52,155 nt of DNA from Lachnospiraceae bacterium (lineage in GTDB: Bacteria; Bacillota; Clostridia; Lachnospirales; Lachnospiraceae). Below are positions 8,833-16,546 of this stretch, piece after piece. Each line of letters opens with the position of its first letter. The stretch's first letter is position 1. The stretch is taken from NCBI GenBank assembly GCA_029068555.1, contig JAIECJ010000003.1, forward strand, positions 1 through 52,155, written 5' to 3'. The position numbers and the translations under genes were made by a program. The notes beneath the pieces were generated by a model, which saw only the letters and a list, made by a program, of their open reading frames with translations, was not told the origin of the DNA and searched no databases.

Positions 8833-9738
8833 TTGATAAACGGAATTATGAATATTTATAAGGAAGCAGGGTACACGTCACATGATGTAGTAGCAAAGCT
8901 TCGCGGAATAGTGAGACAAAAAAAGATAGGACACACAGGCACTTTGGATCCGGATGCGGTGGGTGTGCTGCCAGTCTGTTTTGGAAGTGCTACGAAGCTG
9001 TGTGATATGATGACGGACAAGAGCAAGGAATATGAAGCGCTTATGAGACTGGGTGTGACGACGGACACGCAGGATATGAGTGGCACAATTCTTACACAGT
9101 CGCCTGTCGAAGTGGGCGTATCTGATGTGGAACACGCCATTATGTGTTTTGTGGGAGGGTATGATCAGGTTCCGCCTATGTATTCCGCCTTGAAAGTAAA
9201 TGGCAAAAAACTTTATGAGCTTGCAAGAGAGGGCAAGGAAGTGGAGAGGCAGCCACGACATGTCGATATTTCGTTTATCAGGATTTTGGACATGAAACTG
9301 CCAGAGGTGAGATTTTTGGTTGGATGCTCAAAAGGTACATATATCAGAACCCTGTGTGCTGATATTGGCAGCAAAATCGGATGCGGGGCAGCCATGGTGC
9401 AGTTGAAGCGCACAAGAGTAGGGAACTTTAAGATAGAAGACGCGATTCGGCTTTCGACAGTTGAGGAACTGGTGCGGTCAGATACATATGGAAACTATGT
9501 AATACCACCTGACAGTGTTTTTATGGAATATGACAGTGCAGTTGTAAATCATGATGGACAAAATGCACTTTCAAATGGAAATAAGCTGCACATCGAACAG
9601 CTGGACTTTGCACACCATACATTTTTTCGGGATGGTGATATGATTCGGGTGTATGATGGCAGCCATACGTTTAAGGCAGTTTACATATTTGTCAAAAGTG
9701 AGGGGATGTTCAGACCCTTTAAAATGTTTTTGGGATAG
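8833..9738 (+). CDS. truB: tRNA pseudouridine-55 synthase TruB
   Basis: TruB makes pseudouridine 55 in the T-loop of tRNAs and acts as a tRNA folding chaperone. The 301-residue protein carries the catalytic block KKIGHTGTLDPDAVGVLPVC with the nucleophilic Asp, the YEALMRLGVTTDT strand and the GTYIRTLCADIG motif. The TTG start at 8833 gives MINGIMNIYKEAG, which matches the usual family start. ATG 8848 would remove the first strand. It ends 6 bp before ribF, so the two are co-transcribed. Confidence 0.93.
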   Translation: MINGIMNIYKEAGYTSHDVVAKLRGIVRQKKIGHTGTLDPDAVGVLPVCFGSATKLCDMMTDKSKEYEALMRLGVTTDTQDMSGTILTQSPVEVGVSDVEHAIMCFVGGYDQVPPMYSALKVNGKKLYELAREGKEVERQPRHVDISFIRILDMKLPEVRFLVGCSKGTYIRTLCADIGSKIGCGAAMVQLKRTRVGNFKIEDAIRLSTVEELVRSDTYGNYVIPPDSVFMEYDSAVVNHDGQNALSNGNKLHIEQLDFAHHTFFRDGDMIRVYDGSHTFKAVYIFVKSEGMFRPFKMFLG

Positions 9739-9744
9739 GGCATA

Positions 9745-10692
9745 ATGAAAATTATAGAGAATACGACAGAATTTAATATTGGTGAGGAAACGGCTGTGGC
9801 AATTGGTAAATTTGATGGTTTTCACAGGGGACATCAGAAGCTTTTGACCAATCTCAGACAACAGCAGGAGAAAGGACTGAAGTCGGTGATATTTACATTT
9901 GTTCCGTCTCCTGCTGCTTTTTTTAGCAGAAAAACAGTCAGGGAATTGTCTACTTTGTCAGAGAAACGCCGTATTTTTGAGGAGGCAGGAGTGGATTACC
10001 TGATAGAGTACCCATTTCACCAGGAAGTTGCTGACATGGAGCCGGAAACTTACATAAAGGAAGTTCTGGTCAACAGGATTCATGCAAGATGTGTGGTTGC
10101 CGGAGATGATGTTTCTTATGGAAAGCATGGTGCTGGTGATTACCGACTGCTTCAGAAAATGTCTTCAGAGTATAGATACCGTGTTTTGCTTATAGATAAG
10201 GTGTTGTATGAAGGAAGAGAGGTTAGTTCTACGTATGTGCGTGAAGAAGTAGAGAAAGGGAATATGGAACAAGTCACAAAGCTTTTGGGTGCTCCCTACC
10301 ATATTGGTGGAGAAATCATACATGGAAAAAAACTTGGACGCACGATTGGCATGCCTACTGTAAACCTTGCTCCGCCCAAGGAGAAGCTGCTCCCGCCCAA
10401 GGGTGTATATTATTCTTATGTATATCTCCACAGTGAGAAGGGCAATATGCCATACGATGGTTTAAGACTGCCCTCAATAACAAATATTGGAACAAAGCCT
10501 ACCGTTGACAATCGTTCAGTAATGGGAGTTGAAACATATATTTACAATTTTGACAGTGATGTGTATGGAAATGGTATGGAGGTTTATTTAATAAAAAATA
10601 AAAGACCAGAGATACGTTTTGACGGGATTGAATCATTGAAAGCACAGATGTCAGCAGATATTGTAGAAGGAAGGCGTTTTCATAATATTTGA
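9745..10692 (+). CDS. ribF: Bifunctional riboflavin kinase/FMN adenylyltransferase
   Basis: RibF converts riboflavin to FMN and then FAD. The N-terminal FAD synthetase domain (about 1-180) has the nucleotidyltransferase motif AIGKFDGFHRGHQ. The C-terminal flavokinase domain (about 185-310) has GKKLGRTIGMPTVNL and SITNIGTKPTVDN. At 315 residues it is the normal length. It is the last gene of the truB-ribF unit; no clear terminator follows, and the next gene has its own promoter. Confidence 0.93.
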   Translation: MKIIENTTEFNIGEETAVAIGKFDGFHRGHQKLLTNLRQQQEKGLKSVIFTFVPSPAAFFSRKTVRELSTLSEKRRIFEEAGVDYLIEYPFHQEVADMEPETYIKEVLVNRIHARCVVAGDDVSYGKHGAGDYRLLQKMSSEYRYRVLLIDKVLYEGREVSSTYVREEVEKGNMEQVTKLLGAPYHIGGEIIHGKKLGRTIGMPTVNLAPPKEKLLPPKGVYYSYVYLHSEKGNMPYDGLRLPSITNIGTKPTVDNRSVMGVETYIYNFDSDVYGNGMEVYLIKNKRPEIRFDGIESLKAQMSADIVEGRRFHNI

Positions 10693-10744
10693 GTGTTTAT
10701 TATATTTTGGATTATTTTAGAAAAATTTAAGCTGGAAGATTTCA

Positions 10745-10773
10745 TTGACATGTGGTTAAAGGGATGGTATATT
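10745..10773 (+). promoter_or_regulatory. Strong sigma-A promoter for the NlpC/P60 protein
   Basis: A perfect TTGACA (10745-10750), a 17-bp spacer and TATATT (10768-10773) are seen, with an extended TG at 10765-10766. Transcription should start near 10780, giving a leader of about 80 nt. Confidence 0.8.
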
Positions 10774-10778
10774 AAGTC

Positions 10779-10806
10779 TGTAATTTATTTGTAATATGTT
10801 TGTAAC
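10779..10806 (+). promoter_or_regulatory. Three phased WalR-like boxes
   Basis: TGTAAT (10779-10784), TGTAAT (10790-10795) and TGTAAC (10801-10806) are each separated by exactly 5 nt, matching the published WalR (YycF) consensus TGTWAH-N5-TGTWAH twice over. A further TGTAAA lies at 10820. The boxes overlap the predicted start site, a position that would favour repression, and the target gene is a wall hydrolase. Confidence 0.55.
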
Positions 10807-10861
10807 TAATTGATAAAACTGTAAATAACATTTGCAGTGAAAGAGGAATCGGATTAGAAGA

Positions 10862-12076
10862 ATGAAAAAGATAAACAGATTAAAGTATACAGGAGTAATT
10901 GCAGGAGTGGGGCTTGCGGTAATACTGTTTGAAAGCGGCGCTTATGCAAACACATGGGAGTCAGAGAAGGAAAAACAGAAAGAAGAAATAGAGGTTATTT
11001 CTTTTGATGATATACTGGGGAGCAGCAGCGAGTACAGTTCTGAGGAGGAAAGCACAGAAGATGCAGAATTGTCGGCTGGTGTAGGAGAAGTGTTTGACAA
11101 TGTGACAGAAGACATAGAAAATGACGAAATGGCTGCAAGAAGCATGAACACAGAGACTGCGACGCAGGAGGATGAGTTGGCAGCGGAAGGGGATGAGACT
11201 GTCGATACAGCGGTGAATGAGTCTGAAACATACTGGGGGTATACAAACCTTGGCATTGCCCATGTGGACAATCATCTGAATATCAGACAGGAGCCAAATG
11301 AGAGCGGTAAGTTAATCGGTAAGCTGCCAAAGGATGCAGCATGTGAAGTCCTTGACATTGATGAGAATGGATGGGCACATATCAAATCTGGAAAACTGGA
11401 CGGGTATTGCAGTACGGAATTTTTATACCTTGGAGATGCTGCGATAACCAGAGGGCGTGAAGTTGCTTCCATGATTGCAATTGTAAATACGGAGACGCTT
11501 AAGGTAAGGGAAGAACCAAATACAGATTCTGTTGTAATTACATTGATACCTCAGGAGGAAGAACTTGAGGTGGTTGAAGTTATGGAGAATGGCTGGATTA
11601 AGTTTTTGCTCGATGATGAGGAAGCATATGTTTCCGGCGAGTATGTGGATGTGGAAGAAAGACTTGAGAAGGCAGTTACACTGACTGAGCTTTTGTATGG
11701 ACAGGGTGTGTCAAATGTACGTGTTGACTTGGTGCAGTATGCGAAACAGTTTGTCGGGAATCCTTATGTGTGGGGCGGAACGAGCCTGACAAACGGCGCT
11801 GATTGTTCCGGATTTACCATGAGCATCTATAAAAAGTACGGGGTCAGTCTGCCACATCATGCAGCCTCGCAGGCTCAGCTGGGAACGAAGATTGAGTATG
11901 GTTCTGCACAGCCGGGGGATTTGGTTTTCTATGCGAAGAACGGAAGCATCAATCATGTGGCGATTTACATAGGAAATGGTCAGGTAATCCATGCTTCAAG
12001 CCCGAAAACAGGCATCAAGATTTCAAGCTGGAATTATCGTACACCTGCATGCATTAGAAGGTATTTATCAAACTAA
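10862..12076 (+). CDS. Secreted NlpC/P60 peptidoglycan endopeptidase with two SH3 domains
   Basis: This 404-residue exported enzyme probably cleaves stem-peptide bonds of peptidoglycan. A Lys/Arg-rich start and a hydrophobic segment (about 9-30) form a signal peptide, possibly cut after AYA. An acidic Glu/Ser-rich linker (about 35-125) follows, then two bacterial SH3 repeats (about 135-185 and 203-265), then the NlpC/P60 domain (about 285-404). The catalytic residues are Cys315 in ADCSGF, His365 in INHVAIYIG and His377 in VIHASS. The architecture resembles clostridial CwlO/LytE-like hydrolases. It has its own promoter with WalR-like boxes, which fits cell-wall homeostasis control. The exact bond cleaved cannot be read from sequence. 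Confidence 0.9.
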   Translation: MKKINRLKYTGVIAGVGLAVILFESGAYANTWESEKEKQKEEIEVISFDDILGSSSEYSSEEESTEDAELSAGVGEVFDNVTEDIENDEMAARSMNTETATQEDELAAEGDETVDTAVNESETYWGYTNLGIAHVDNHLNIRQEPNESGKLIGKLPKDAACEVLDIDENGWAHIKSGKLDGYCSTEFLYLGDAAITRGREVASMIAIVNTETLKVREEPNTDSVVITLIPQEEELEVVEVMENGWIKFLLDDEEAYVSGEYVDVEERLEKAVTLTELLYGQGVSNVRVDLVQYAKQFVGNPYVWGGTSLTNGADCSGFTMSIYKKYGVSLPHHAASQAQLGTKIEYGSAQPGDLVFYAKNGSINHVAIYIGNGQVIHASSPKTGIKISSWNYRTPACIRRYLSN

Positions 12077-12086
12077 TTTCTTGTAA

Positions 12087-12184
12087 CAGTTCAGTCTCCG
12101 GCGTCCTGCTACAGGCATCAAGCCATGCAAAATCGCTTCGTAATGGCTTGATGTATCCCAACAAACACGCTCTAGGCTGAACTG
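12087..12184. repeat. Family B palindromic repeat, copy B2
   Basis: This 98-bp element has inverted ends CAGTTCAGTCT (12087-12097) and AGGCTGAACTG (12174-12184), with one mismatch. The inner inverted repeat ATCAAGCCAT/ATGGCTTGAT can form a hairpin. Its reverse complement matches B1 (28965-29093) over about 70 bp. It is shorter than B1 near its right end and contains CACGCTCTA, the end motif of family A. It may terminate the NlpC/P60 transcript. Confidence 0.8.
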
Positions 12185-12217
12185 TAATATTTCTTATTTA
12201 ATTCAATGAAAATGATG

Positions 12218-12246
12218 TTGCATAATCCGAGGGCTTGTGATATACT
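12218..12246 (+). promoter_or_regulatory. Sigma-A promoter for rpsO
   Basis: TTGCAT (12218-12223), 17 bp, then TATACT (12241-12246) with an extended TG at 12238-12239. The leader of about 115 nt contains GTCGG/CCGAC arms near 12298-12313 and could be a site for S15 autoregulation. Confidence 0.75.
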
Positions 12247-12365
12247 GTTTGAGTGTGTTGTGATTATGGCACATTCAGACGATAGCTGATGCCCAGTGTC
12301 GGGACGCTCCGACCCAGACTTGGTATACAGCGGTTTACAGATTGAATAAAATGGAGGATTTTACA

Positions 12366-12632
12366 ATGATTTCGAAGGAAAAAAAGCAGGCAATTATCGC
12401 TGAGTACGGAAGAAAACCTGGAGATACAGGTTCACCAGAAGTTCAGATTGCAATTCTGACAGCAAGAATTCAGGAGTTAACTGAGCATTTAAAGAGCAAT
12501 CAGAAGGATCATCATTCAAGACGTGGTCTTTTGAAGATGGTTGGTCAGAGACGTGGTTTACTTGATTACTTAAAGGAGACTGACATCGAAGGATATCGTG
12601 CTCTTATTGAGAAGCTTGGTATCAGAAAGTAA
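12366..12632 (+). CDS. rpsO: 30S ribosomal protein S15
   Basis: S15 is a primary 16S rRNA-binding protein of the central domain and forms part of an intersubunit bridge. The 88-residue product from ATG 12366 matches the family length and shows [20 protein letters not shown] and [27 protein letters not shown] at 12351-12358 supports this start over an upstream in-frame codon. It sits between its own promoter and a terminator hairpin and is followed by pnp, the classic rpsO-pnp pair. Confidence 0.96.
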   Translation: MISKEKKQAIIAEYGRKPGDTGSPEVQIAILTARIQELTEHLKSNQKDHHSRRGLLKMVGQRRGLLDYLKETDIEGYRALIEKLGIRK

Positions 12633-12655
12633 TTTTTGAATACTTATGCATTTGG

Positions 12656-12690
12656 AGGAGCGGAAAAGTCCGCTCCTTTATGTACTTTTT
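12656..12690 (+). terminator. Hairpin after rpsO
   Basis: AGGAGCGGA (12656-12664) pairs with TCCGCTCCT (12669-12677) around an AAAG loop, followed by TTATGTACTTTTT. It probably limits readthrough from rpsO into pnp. Confidence 0.65.
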
Positions 12691-12891
12691 ACAAATGCGG
12701 AGAGGATTCATCATTTATTTTTCTGCCACATAAATTTTTTGATACGGGACTGGGTTTTGGTTCGAGACCGCTGAAAAGCTTACGGGGATGGAGCATTTTC
12801 GTGATTTTTTCAGTAGTTTCGGCATTCCCTGTCCAGTACAGTCAGGTTGCATGGGGTTCGGTAATATTTTAACAAAGTAAAGGAGAATTGT

Positions 12892-15018
12892 ATGGAATAC
12901 ATGACATTTAGTGAAAAGAAAGACAAGTCCTACAAGTCCTACAGCATGGAGCTGGCAGGGCGCACATTGACAATTGACATTGGAAGGGTGGCAGCACAGG
13001 CAAACGGGGCAGCTCTTATGCATTATGGGGACACGACAGTGCTCTGTACAGCCACTGCATCAGAAAAGCCTAGGGATGGCATTGATTTTTTCCCGCTTTC
13101 TGTGGAGTACGAGGAGAAACTTTATTCAGTGGGAAAAATTCCAGGAGGCTTTAATAAGAGAGAAGGCAAGGCAAGCGAGAATGCAATCCTTACAAGCCGT
13201 GTTATCGACAGACCGATGCGTCCGCTGTTTCCAAAGGATTACAGAAATGATGTGACCCTCAATAACATGGTCATGAGCGTTGACCCAGAGTGCCGTCCGG
13301 AGCTGGTTGCGATGCTTGGCTCTGCGATTGTCACGTCAATATCGGATATTCCGTTTGACGGGCCGTGTGCGACGACACAGATGGGACTGGTCGATGGGGA
13401 GTTCGTGGTAAACCCGAATCAGGAGCAGTGGAAAAACGGTGATTTGCAGCTCACAGTGGCATCCACAAGCCAGAAGGTCATCATGATTGAAGCAGGTGCA
13501 GATGAGGTGCCGGAGGACAAGATGATTGAGGCGATATACAAGTGTCATGAGATCAATCAGACAATCATTACATTTATCAATCAGATTGTGGCAGAGGTTG
13601 GAAAGGCAAAGCATTCTTATACAAGCTGTGCGATTCCGGAGGAGATGTTTGCAAAGATTAAGGAGATTGTTCCTCCTGAAGAGATGGAAGTTGCTGTCTT
13701 TACAGATGAAAAGCAGGTAAGGGAAGAGAATATCCGCAAAATTACCGAGAAGCTTGAGGAAGCATTTGCGGAGAACGAGGAGTGGCTTGCCATTCTAGGT
13801 GAGGCAATTTATCAGTATCAGAAAAAGACGGTTCGCAAGATGATTTTAAAAGATCACAAGCGTCCTGACGGTCGTGCAGTTACGCAGATTCGTCCGCTTG
13901 CGGCTGAGACAGATATTATTCCAAGAGTACATGGTTCAGCGATGTTCACGCGCGGACAGACACAGATTTGTACTGTCACGACGCTGGCACCGTTGTCAGA
14001 AGTTCAGAAGATTGACGGTCTTGACGAGAACGAGACTGCGAAGCGATATATGCATCACTATAACTTCCCGTCTTACTCTGTAGGAGAGACGAAACCATCA
14101 AGGGGACCGGGAAGACGTGAAATCGGACATGGTGCTTTGGCTGAAAAGGCGCTCGTGCCCGTGATTCCTTCTGAAGAGGAATTCCCGTATGCAATTCGTA
14201 CCGTTTCAGAGACCTTTGAGTCAAATGGTTCTACATCGCAGGGCTCCATCTGTGCATCAACCATGTCCCTGATGGCGGCCGGTGTACCGATCAAGAAGCC
14301 GGTAGCGGGAATTTCCTGTGGTCTAGTTACAGGCGATACAGATGATGATTACATTGTGCTGACGGATATTCAGGGACTTGAGGACTTCTTCGGAGACATG
14401 GACTTTAAGGTTGCCGGTACAAAAGATGGTATCACCGCAATACAGATGGATATCAAGATTCATGGTCTGACCAGACCGATTGTCGAGGAGGCGATTGCCA
14501 AGACAAAGGATGCCAGAATGTATATTCTGAATGAGATTATGATTCCCTGCATCAGTCAGCCGAGACCGACTGTCGGTGAGTATGCGCCGAAAATTATTCA
14601 GACAAAGATTGACCCGGAGAAGATAGGTGATGTGGTAGGTCAGAGAGGCAAGACTATCAACACGATCATCGAACAGACAGGGGTCAAGATTGATATTGCA
14701 GATGACGGCTTTGTGAGCATCTGCGGCACTGACCAGACAATGATGGACAAGGCGTGTGAGATGATCAAGATTATTACGACGGATTTTGAGGCTGGTCAGG
14801 TATTTAAGGGTAAGGTAGTCAGCATTAAGGAGTTTGGTGCTTTTCTTGAGTTTGCACCCGGAAAAGAGGGTATGGTTCATATTTCCAAGATTGCGAAGGA
14901 ACGAATCAACCATGTTGAGGATGTTCTGACTCTTGGTGATGTCGTTACGGTTGTGTGTCTTGGCAGGGACAAGATGGGACGCATCAGTTTCTCGATGAAA
15001 GATGTGGCACAGCAGTAG
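12892..15018 (+). CDS. pnp: Polyribonucleotide nucleotidyltransferase (PNPase)
   Basis: PNPase degrades RNA 3'-to-5' using phosphate and takes part in mRNA turnover. The 708-residue protein has two RNase PH domains (about 15-230 and 320-545) joined by an alpha-helical region, then a KH domain (about 560-620, GDVVGQRGKTINTIIEQTG) and an S1 domain (about 630-705, GQVFKGKVVSIKEFGAFLEF). The catalytic second-domain motif GSSTSQGSICAS-like segment is present around SNGSTSQGSICAS, and DxxD acidic residues lie in TDIQGLEDFFGDMD. AAAGGAG precedes ATG 12892. The gap after rpsO (about 200 bp) has no recognisable gene. Confidence 0.96.
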   Translation: MEYMTFSEKKDKSYKSYSMELAGRTLTIDIGRVAAQANGAALMHYGDTTVLCTATASEKPRDGIDFFPLSVEYEEKLYSVGKIPGGFNKREGKASENAILTSRVIDRPMRPLFPKDYRNDVTLNNMVMSVDPECRPELVAMLGSAIVTSISDIPFDGPCATTQMGLVDGEFVVNPNQEQWKNGDLQLTVASTSQKVIMIEAGADEVPEDKMIEAIYKCHEINQTIITFINQIVAEVGKAKHSYTSCAIPEEMFAKIKEIVPPEEMEVAVFTDEKQVREENIRKITEKLEEAFAENEEWLAILGEAIYQYQKKTVRKMILKDHKRPDGRAVTQIRPLAAETDIIPRVHGSAMFTRGQTQICTVTTLAPLSEVQKIDGLDENETAKRYMHHYNFPSYSVGETKPSRGPGRREIGHGALAEKALVPVIPSEEEFPYAIRTVSETFESNGSTSQGSICASTMSLMAAGVPIKKPVAGISCGLVTGDTDDDYIVLTDIQGLEDFFGDMDFKVAGTKDGITAIQMDIKIHGLTRPIVEEAIAKTKDARMYILNEIMIPCISQPRPTVGEYAPKIIQTKIDPEKIGDVVGQRGKTINTIIEQTGVKIDIADDGFVSICGTDQTMMDKACEMIKIITTDFEAGQVFKGKVVSIKEFGAFLEFAPGKEGMVHISKIAKERINHVEDVLTLGDVVTVVCLGRDKMGRISFSMKDVAQQ

Positions 15019-15074
15019 TGAATACGTAACAGTGAAAGTATCTGAACTGTTATGTAAATAATGGGATGGATATT

Positions 15075-15110
15075 AGGGAGACACTTGTTTGCAAGGGTCT
15101 CCCTTTCTGC
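15075..15110 (+). terminator. Terminator hairpin after pnp
   Basis: AGGGAGAC (15075-15082) pairs with GTCTCCCT (15097-15104), with an inner CTTG/CAAG stem, then TTCTGC. The U-run is weak. Confidence 0.6.
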
Positions 15111-15149
15111 AAACAAACAGATATATGGAAAACTATGGAGGTTTGGATT

Positions 15150-15290
15150 ATGACAGATCCAGTGTTTGGGAAGTTAGGGCAGGAAGCGTATTTTAGATGA
15201 AAAGGCAAGTTATCATTAGACTTTGGCGGAAAATAAAGATATGGCATATTAATGCGTGGGAAATAAAGCTGGTAAAGTGTAGAGATTGTA
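15150..15290 (+). pseudogene. Remnant of a small gene, stop and frameshift
   Basis: From ATG 15150 (GGAGG upstream) the frame reads MTDPVFGKLGQEAYFR and stops. Readable sequence continues past the stop (KGKLSLDFGGK), then in another frame (IWHINAWEIKLVK). The pieces are reminiscent of small DUF6985/DUF2004-type cytosolic proteins that open with a similar VFG-L motif, but this assignment is from memory and weak. It looks like a decayed gene between pnp and a damaged kinase. Confidence 0.35.
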
Positions 15291-15311
15291 TTATATAATG
15301 TGGAGCTACAG

Positions 15312-15701
15312 ATGATTAATATATATTTTATGGGCGGATCGCCTTGCAGCGGCAAAAGTACAACGGCAGAAATTATCTCAGAGAAAAATGTTTTATATTA
15401 TTTTAAGGTAGATGATTTCATTGATAAGTACACCCGGATGGGTGCAGAGAAAGGGTATGAAATCTGTAAGAAACAAATCAGCATGAGTGCTGAGGAGATA
15501 TGGATGAGAGAGCCTTCATTACAATGCAGGGAAGAAGTTATGTTTTACAGTAACAAGGAATTGCGGACAGATGCAGTTCCTTTTGTTATGCAGAAATTAG
15601 ACCCTTCGTGTGTTTCCGCTTTTTCAGATATCGAGTACGCTGAAATCAGCTGGAGCAATAATATCAATATTTATGTTGTGGTTACATTAGAGCGTGTTTG
15701 A
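15312..15701 (+). pseudogene. P-loop kinase-like gene, C-terminus lost
   Basis: The 129-residue reading frame starts with a clear P-loop, FMGGSPCSGKSTTAEIIS, followed by YYFKVDDFIDKYTRMGAEKGYE and SAEEIWMREPSLQCREEV. This is the N-terminal half of a small P-loop kinase-like family of roughly 200 or more residues. After about residue 80 the sequence no longer resembles a kinase core, and the frame runs into the left end of the family A repeat, which supplies its last codons and stop (TAGAGCGTGTTTGA). I infer an internal deletion plus insertion of the repeat. ATG 15312 is chosen because MINIYFMGG matches the usual strand before the P-loop. Confidence 0.55.
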
Positions 15702-15851
15702 AAAATCATTCCTGCCACCTGCACGCCCCACTTTGCGTGATATTTGCACCAAATTCAGTCGACATAGCCCGCTATGCCTCCTTCATTTGGCACAAATCTC
15801 CCACAAACTGTGACGCACATCTGACAGAAAGCATTTTTCAGACACGCTCTA
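15688..15851. repeat. Family A MITE-like element, copy A1
   Basis: This 164-bp element is bounded by inverted ends TAGAGCGTGTTTGAAAAA (15688-15705) and TTTTTCAGACACGCTCTA (15834-15851), with one mismatch in 18. The outermost TA on both sides fits a TA target duplication, as used by Tc1/mariner/IS630-type transposases. It has no coding capacity of its own; short frames across it are spurious. It shares several long blocks with A2 (23415-23630). It fuses to the end of the damaged kinase gene. The rest of the 15702-16027 gap holds a possible ECF promoter and no gene. Confidence 0.8.
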
Positions 15852-15889
15852 GGACAGAAATTGGAGAGCTATTCCTTTTCAATAATCCC

Positions 15890-15918
15890 TGAAACTTTCT
15901 GGGCAGCTGTTACCCTAT
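15890..15918 (+). promoter_or_regulatory. Possible ECF-type promoter
   Basis: TGAAAC at 15890-15895 matches the -35 motif of many ECF sigma factors. The region 16 bp downstream (ACCCTAT) is only loosely like a CGTC-type -10. Autoregulation of the downstream sigma factor would be usual. The palindromic AACGTTTTTGAACGTT at about 15983-15998 may also be regulatory. Confidence 0.3.
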
Positions 15919-16027
15919 ATAAATGAAGGGAGTTAAAAGTCCCTGACCCGGTACGACACAGTGCCATGGATATCCAATAGGTAACGTTTTTGAACGTTTG
16001 CCAATGTTTAAATACCGGAGGAGAGCA

Positions 16028-16546
16028 ATGAAACAGGAAGAACTGGAACTTTATATGGATACATACGGCAAGGATTTATATTCGTTTTGCTGCTGTGTGA
16101 CGCGGAACCGTCAGGAGGCGGATGATTTGTATCAGGACACGTTTCTCAAAGTGTATGAGCTGGGTGAAAAACTGGTTATTAAGACCAATCCGAAAAGTTA
16201 TCTGATGGGTATCGCGTTCAACCTTTATCGAAATTATAAGAGAAAACTGTCTGTGAGGCAGCGGATTGCAGGAGTTTGCGTATCGCTGGATGAAAATGCA
16301 GAGATGATTCCCATGGATGGGCAGTTGACAGAGGATATGATGATTTCCAAAGAAGAATGCCGGATTGTGCGGGAGGCTGTCAATAATCTGTCAGACAAGT
16401 ACCGGATTCCGATTCTCTTATTTTATATGGAAGGATTATCGCAGGCGGATATTGCGGCAATGCTGCGGATTTCCGAGAGCGCGGTTAAAACAAGGGTGCA
16501 CAGGGCAAAGAAAATTCTGAGGGAAAAGTTGGAGGGACTTTTATGA
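16028..16546 (+). CDS. ECF-type RNA polymerase sigma factor
   Basis: This 172-residue sigma-70 family protein has only regions 2 and 4. Region 2 (about 5-70) includes TRNRQEADDLYQDTFLKVYE and directs -10 recognition. Region 4 (about 110-170) includes a helix-turn-helix, GLSQADIAAMLRISESAVKT, ending in RVHRAKKILREKL. GGAGGAG at 16018-16024 supports ATG 16028 over a longer frame. The stop overlaps the ATG of the next gene (ATGA, 16543-16546), so sigma factor and probable anti-sigma are translationally coupled. The regulon is unknown; the next gene downstream with a clear function is a ClbS/DfsB-like protein. Confidence 0.9.
   Translation: MKQEELELYMDTYGKDLYSFCCCVTRNRQEADDLYQDTFLKVYELGEKLVIKTNPKSYLMGIAFNLYRNYKRKLSVRQRIAGVCVSLDENAEMIPMDGQLTEDMMISKEECRIVREAVNNLSDKYRIPILLFYMEGLSQADIAAMLRISESAVKTRVHRAKKILREKLEGLL

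Noticed and set aside
12636-12872. 78-codon frame between rpsO and pnp
   Set aside because: It runs through the rpsO terminator hairpin, has no convincing RBS and its product resembles no protein.
12847-12875. TTGCAT-N17-TAACAA promoter before pnp
   Set aside because: The start site would fall at or beyond the pnp ribosome-binding site and the -10 is poor.
15698-15892. Small ORF with a cysteine/histidine-rich product, and a similar one at 23294-23635
   Set aside because: Both are translations of the family A repeat; the similarity is nucleotide-level and the frames are interrupted differently.
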